Below are positions 18,515 through 23,406 of a DNA stretch of 23,406 nucleotides, in pieces. The DNA comes from Phoronis australis (Eukaryota; Phoronida; Phoronidae). The DNA is taken from contig NMRA01001373.1 of the NCBI GenBank assembly GCA_002633005.1, forward strand, positions 1 through 23,406. The letters are read 5' to 3'. The notes beneath the pieces are model-generated. The model had not been told where the DNA came from. It did no database searches and saw nothing but the letters and a program-made list of their open reading frames with translations. Made by a program: the position numbers and the translations under genes. Numbering within the stretch: the first letter of the stretch is position 1; every line of letters begins with the position of its first letter.

Positions 18515-18791
18515 GCGCAGATGTAAAAACCAAAATCAAAACTAGACCGCAAGACGCCACGAGGCATGGAAAGCGTAGAGGGCACCCTTTTTAAGTGCAT
18601 CGGGACACTCCACTTGCAGGGCATGTGCTGGTTGTAGGGAAATATGGAGCACAAGCCAAAGGTATCCTAGCAAAATTACCCAGAATTCCCTGTCACGAAG
18701 GCTTGGAATAGCCGAATTCATCGTTTGGAAAGTTTTCCCTTATAACTGAGAATGATAGGGAATTAATAGGTTAGTAAGTAAGGTGGCTAAA

Positions 18792-19050
18792 CCATTCTGT
18801 AATTAGAATTTCACAGCCTGAATAGTCAATATCAATCATTTTTGCTTTGAAAAGATTTAACCGTCATTACGGAGAAACGGCATTTTGTCCGATTTCTTTG
18901 ATCTTGTACTGTGTTTACTTTGCCGTGACATAAACCGAATAGCTTTTGTTGGAATATTAATTTACATAAAAAGCTTATTTTTAATAAACAAAGCTAAATA
19001 TAATATGAAACCATTTTACAGAGCTCTGTTGCAAACAGGGTTTGTAATCC
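18792..19050 (+). repeat. Dispersed repeat, copy 2
   Basis: Same-orientation relative of 626-880, roughly 70% similar in the best blocks (CCATTCTGTAATTAGAATTT, then an ACCGTCAT block, then a CTTGTACTGT block). The 5' and 3' limits are uncertain. Confidence 0.6.
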
Positions 19051-19422
19051 ATAGAAATAATTCTTTCATGTTCAATCAAACCTGAAGAACCACTTTCTAA
19101 GAGAAAACGCACATATTTGACTGCCACCGTAAAATGGGTACCCGAAAAATAGCAAGTGATAATAAATCTTACTCGACGTATACTGCCTAGACCCCACTTG
19201 CTCGCGCAAATCCTAGTTGCACGCCCTAGACATGCAGAAGTCGAGTTATCCACCCGCAACGATACACGAGAGGGCAAAATATCAATTCTGGGTCATCCTC
19301 ATGCTGGAAACATGACTGTTATGTGGGAATACCCAACCTCCCCTGTTTCTGAAGCAAAGCAACAAAGTACTCGACGGAGCTGTGGTGAGCTGGACTAAAC
19401 CCAGAACACAGGACATTTTGTG

Positions 19423-19467
19423 GCCTCCCATCCCGAATATCATTAAATAATATTCGGAATGGGAGGC
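19423..19467. repeat. 18-bp stem, 9-nt loop hairpin
   Basis: GCCTCCCATCCCGAATAT and its inverted copy ATATTCGGAATGGGAGGC, one mismatch. Isolated. Confidence 0.85.
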
Positions 19468-20329
19468 TCAAGATCACCCGTTTCCAACGTATTTGGAAAC
19501 CTAAGAAATGAAAACCTCACGAATGACATTGGGAAACACTGTAATGACTAAACGAAAGTTTAGACAACTTGTTACTTACAAGTTCTTTTTCATCTACAAC
19601 GTAGGCAATGCCGGATTTAGATTTTGGGCGTCCCGGGCACTTCACGCTCGAGAGCCCTCACTTAGCAGTGGGAGTTAAGTAGAATCCAACTAAACTGTAT
19701 GAATGTACATATTCTGCTTCTGTACAACACTGCTTTTCCTACCAGTGACCAGCAGACACGCGCATTAGTTGTTTTGAGTTGCAATACTGGAATCAAAAGG
19801 CAGGACATATTTTATAACGTATCATGTAATCAATGATTGATGATAGAACCAAATAGATTTGTACCAATCACTCAAAACCAGAAATTTCCATCTCATGAAA
19901 GTATGAGAACTTGTGCTGAGAGAAAGTCACGTGGCAATAGCCTATAGCAGGAAACATTGGGCCCGTTCCAAGAAACTGTCTTAAGTCCAATACTAAGATT
20001 TGTCTTAACTTCCAAACTTTGAAATTAACGAGTCAATGTACCACCTGACCCACAACACATTGCAACAAAAAGTTTTGCAGTGGTTTTATGCACTGCTGTG
20101 TATCCTTATTGACAGGAAAAAGTCTACCAAAATCTGACCACCGGAAACGGGTTAAAACTGCGTCATTTCCAAGATGGCCGTCACGACGTTTCAAAATCAC
20201 CAAAAATACATATAACTTCTTCAATAATTGAGATAGAGACATAATTTTTGGTTCTAGTCTATGGTTTTAAGGGGTGAGCAACTCGCTGGTGTGGTTAAAA
20301 CTAAGATATTTGTATTTGATATGAAATTC

Positions 20330-20340
20330 AAGATGGCGGC
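20330..20340 (+). promoter_or_regulatory. YY1 consensus word
   Basis: AAGATGGCGGC is an exact match to AANATGGCGGC. A near match (AAGATGGCC) lies at 20171, and an inverted pair CAAAATGGC/GCCATTTTG at 10351-10378. No gene start is seen nearby, so these are likely repeat-derived or incidental. Confidence 0.25.
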
Positions 20341-20404
20341 TAAAATTCAAAAACACTGAGAAATCACTGCTTTTCACTTCATCAATTATAACGAAAATAT
20401 GATT

Positions 20405-20484
20405 AGATATGACTGGTTTCTGATTGAATGATCTTAAAACATTTAGATTTGACTGATTTCTGACTGAACTACTTTAAAATATGA
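20405..20484 (+). repeat. 40-bp direct duplication
   Basis: AGATATGACTGGTTTCTGA (20405) recurs as AGATTTGACTGATTTCTGA (20445), and the similarity runs on through CTTAAAACA/TTTAAAATA. It sits just 5' of the pseudogene. Confidence 0.75.
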
Positions 20485-20583
20485 ACATTGCATTAATATT
20501 TAATCCAAAGCATTGGCTTGCATAAAAGTAACAAAAAAAATTTCCAGTGTATGTTTGCGTGCCACTGGTTTTTATTTAAAGAA

Positions 20584-22842
20584 ACACACAAGACAAGGAA
20601 ACTAGAAGCCCAAGGCAAAATGTCAACATCTGTCTGGAGTGTCCCAAAATCAACCGCAATTGTGCAGATCATCGACAATCGTGAGAAGAAATCTGTGGCT
20701 GGTCTGAAAATGTTCCATACTGCTCAGTCAATGATCAAGGCAGATCGCACTCGGCCTTGGATGATCACTTGCCAGCTGTTGGAGAGGCCTTGCCAATATT
20801 TGCTGCAGCTGGACAGCACAACTACCTGAAATCTGCTTACCTCTACATACAAGAAATGGCTGATAAGGAGAGCAAACACCCAGATGTGTGTGCGAAGTTT
20901 CAAAAATGACTTTCGTATGATTCGGCGAACAAACCAGTTTTGGACAGGCCTCAGCTGTGATCTAGCCATTGAGAAAAATTACTAAATGCGATCGCTAAAA
21001 GGCACAGGCGGCGTGACTCGTGGCAGTAAGATGACAGAGGAGCAGCAAGCATTGTGGACAATGTTGGTCGCCGTAACGTTAGAGGTGAAGATCACCTTGC
21101 AGGACTCCAATGACCTCACGTACTCAACAAGCGAACAACACAAACAGGCAACTGCTGCCAGAAATGAAAGATATGAATGCGACTTTGCAAAGATAAGCAC
21201 AAAGCTGACCGCATTTTCACCCTTCTCCTCAGACCCTGCGCTACGTAATGTCATCAATGGTGTTGTCGCCAACGCAAACGCCAACGTGCATGGATGTCAA
21301 TCTGTTGGGAACAAAATCACTGAGAGAATTGTTCGACAACCTGTGTTTTCTTTCTCTTTTAAGAGGACAGACAGAGAATGCCAAGACCCTGGGAAATGCA
21401 GCTACAGTCCAGGTTGGTCCTGACGGAACCACTGATCCTTGCTTACTCTTCCAGTCATCCCAGGTGGTATTCCGGTAAGACGACTTGTTTCTGGAGGAAG
21501 TTGTGAGTTTTGAGCTCAGTCCACACCTACAGTCTCTCTATGAGGACAATTTGATCTTGAAGAAGGCTGACAGACCTCAACTGGCTCAAACCGTTCATGA
21601 CCGCTGTTCCAAGGCCCATGCTTTGGAGGAGCACCAAACTTCACACCTTCAGTACGTCTCCAGACTGAAAGGTATGCGCTTGATGGGGAATCTTTTCTGC
21701 ACAAGCTCAAATGGAAAAAGAGATATACCTATGGAAAATTGTCGGAGCATGCGCTGACTTCACGGCAAAGCACTCTGAGGCAGCCACTGTCGTCTTTGAT
21801 GTTTATGGTGCAGGTCCTTCGATAAAGGATAACACAGAGACGGAGACATACCAGCTGCTATCCGACTGTGAACTTCACCGGAGAAACGGACTTTGGTGGT
21901 TAAGAGAGATGAATTCCTATCCATTGGCAATAACAAGCAACAACTGATCGCCTTAATAAGTAAGCAGTTGCAGAAAGTGGGATGCACAACCGGTCAGGCT
22001 GAAGGGGACGCTGATGTGGTCATTGCAAAGACACCAGTAAACAGTATAATATGCATTCCACCACAGTAATTGGCAAGGACACTGACTTGTTGATGCTTAT
22101 GCTTCATTACTGTGAGGTTGACGGGAAATCATTATTTTTCAGATCTAGCGACCAGTCATGAAACAATCTTAAAATATACGGCATAAATTGGATGAGGCGT
22201 GTGCTCAGGATTAAATTGTGTACCCAGCTACTATTCCTACCCTCCTTCACAGGATACAATGCAAAGTCTCGTGTATATGGCGTTGGAAAGACTTCAGTCT
22301 CTCAGAAACTCGTGAAAGATGACCAAGTCCTCCAGTCATGCACATTCACTACGAAAGGTGTAATCCCCGCTGAGAGAAACTAGGCAGCCAAGCGATGGTG
22401 GCAATGCGTGGTGGAGAGAGCACGTGTTCTCTGGTTTGCCGTGCATTACAACATATTCACAAAGAAGCTTGCTGCTGCTAAGTCTTTCGCTACTCCCGAA
22501 CGTCTTCCACCAACGGAATCATGCAGTCACCAGGTTTCATTGTCTCGAGTGTACTACCAGGCCATGGTTTGGATGGAGATGGCAAATGACCAGGATCCTT
22601 TAGACTGAGGCTGGAGTCTTGAAGACAATCAACTCGTACACATCATAACTGCCATGAATGCTGCACCAGACACTCCTCTAGATGATACACTGCAACTGTA
22701 CTACAGCTGGTAGCATGCCTGGTGCAGTTGCAGAAAGAATGGGCTTTCATGTACATCTATATGTAGATTGTGCCTAGCGACATGTTGTGACAATCCACTA
22801 AATCTAATTTCTGAGGAACGTGAAGACAGAGATGAGGGTTGA
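20584..22842 (+). pseudogene. Decayed copy of a repetitive FEN/PIN-like nuclease family with CXC tail
   Basis: A colinear series of conserved blocks is spread over three frames: FHTAQSMIKADRTRPW (to 20759); IFAAAGQHNYLKSAYLYIQ (frame from 20760); MIRRTNQFWTGLSCDLAIE (from 20917); MRSLKGTGGVTRGSKM (20986); SPFSSDPALRNVINGVVA; AKTLGNAATVQV (about 21375); VVSFELSP and KKADRPQLA; RYALDGESFLHKLKWKK (21670); VVFDVYGAGPSIKDNT; VNFTGETDF; EGDADVVIAK (22001); TTVIGKDTDLLMLML (22060); SRVYGVGKTSVSQKLV; KSFATPERLPPTES; RVYYQAMVWM; then WCSCRKNGLSCTSICRLC (22720). I recall this order from a multicopy, uncharacterised protein family of invertebrate genomes. GDAD and G-x-DTD acids plus the GVGK loop resemble FEN1/XPG-type nuclease cores (inference). 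At least seven frameshifts and six in-frame stops (e.g. 20983, 21476, 22159, 22381, 22606, 22711). The likely original stop is TGA 22840. Confidence 0.85.
22720..22842 (+). pseudogene. Cysteine-rich CXC-like C-terminal segment of the same pseudogene
   Basis: 40 codons and a stop in one open frame: C-S-C-R-K-N-G-L-x-C spacing, then C-R-L-C and CCDNPLN, then an acidic tail. Preceding CNC (22691-22699) is in a neighbouring frame, so a small indel pair separates the two halves. The pattern resembles tesmin/TSO1 CXC zinc-binding repeats. Confidence 0.7.
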
Positions 22843-23406
22843 CCTGAGGCAGTATGCATACGTGAAATGAACTTAACATTCTTGGATGAAAATGTAACCT
22901 ACTCGTTCATGCGTCATGTCGACGAATGAATACTTTATAAACACCTCTTGTTCAGTCATTTTGTTACTGACAGATGCCTTTTAGTAAAGGGGAATTTTTC
23001 AGGCTTAAGTTATTGAGCATCATACAACCTATACCTTGGTACACATTCTTTGTCAGTGCATTCCAAACACTGTAGTTCATTAGATTGCAGTCAGGACTTT
23101 GTGTAAAACATGTTGTAATTAACCCCAGTTAGCTCGTTCTTAGGACTTGAAAACACCATGACTTTGCAAAATGTAGCACACAACAGACTATAACAAAACC
23201 CTTGAAACGTACTTCTGAATAAATTTATTGCTAAGTGTCATCCTTCTTGATAATAACACTTTGTATAATTTTGTAGGCTAATTTGGCATTGACTTTTTTA
23301 TTATAAAAGTATCTTTTCTGTCTTGGAACAAAAACACAGTGTATTATTATATTTTTATGGTGTACTGACAATAGATTGATATGTACATGTGCAAAATTTC
23401 GTGCTA
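22843..23406. other. AT-rich 3' flank of the pseudogene
   Basis: No frame or repeat recognised. An AATAAA at 23218-23223 (plus strand) could be the old poly(A) signal of the decayed element, but the distance (376 bp) makes that uncertain. Confidence 0.45.

Larger units (their letters stand above)
17775..20404. other. Intergenic stretch without recognised genes
   Basis: Contains a hairpin at 18489-18514, dispersed-repeat copy 2 (18792-19050), a strong hairpin at 19423-19467 and two YY1-like words (20170-20180 and 20330-20340). The 80-codon frame at 19156-19398 has no recognisable domain. Confidence 0.55.

Noticed and set aside
19423-19467. Pre-miRNA
   Set aside because: The stem is only 18 bp with a 9-nt loop, too short for a canonical precursor. 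Kept as a hairpin repeat only.

Overview
The window looks like nuclear DNA of an invertebrate animal. It is AT-rich, its one clear gene is broken by GT-AG introns of 0.7-6.5 kb, and most of the rest is decayed mobile elements, foldback repeats and minisatellites. There are no bacterial operon features. I cannot name the species. A single EMC8/9-type gene and a decayed copy of a multicopy protein family that I recall from cnidarians, molluscs, aphids and hemichordates both fit a non-vertebrate metazoan.

The main gene runs on the minus strand from 13959 to 1258. It is a five-exon gene for ER membrane protein complex subunit 8/9 (EMC8/EMC9). Four of its five exons are hard to find as open frames, so I located them by family motifs plus splice signals: exon 1 13959-13756, exon 2 9723-9647, exon 3 8778-8709, exon 4 7977-7883, exon 5 1411-1258. 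They join in frame (204+77+70+95+154 = 600 nt) into a 199-residue protein, close to the usual length of about 210. A candidate poly(A) signal lies at 1056-1051, in the loop of a foldback repeat. The 3' UTR carries a 62-bp tandem duplicate of the end of the last coding exon.

The introns are repeat-rich. Intron 4 (1412-7882) holds two copies of a repeat family whose recurrent core matches the vertebrate CTCF consensus, an inverted-repeat element, an insertion flanked by 10-bp direct repeats containing a palindromic CRE, a fragment with a perfect P-loop, a 164-bp foldback, and a tRNA-like SINE head followed by a 22-bp perfect palindrome. Introns 2 and 1 hold further hairpins, including two adjacent ones near the first splice donor.

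Upstream of the gene (13960-20400) I found no intact gene. This stretch holds two tandem-repeat arrays, a probable remnant of a CD225/dispanin (IFITM-like) protein at 17564-17774, hairpins, and a second copy of a dispersed repeat first seen at 626-880.

The right end (about 20584-22842) is a heavily frameshifted pseudogene of a large uncharacterised repetitive protein family. Its C-terminal half has features of a FEN1/XPG-like (PIN-type) nuclease followed by a cysteine-rich CXC-like tail. This and the CTCF-motif-bearing repeats are the most interesting non-standard content.
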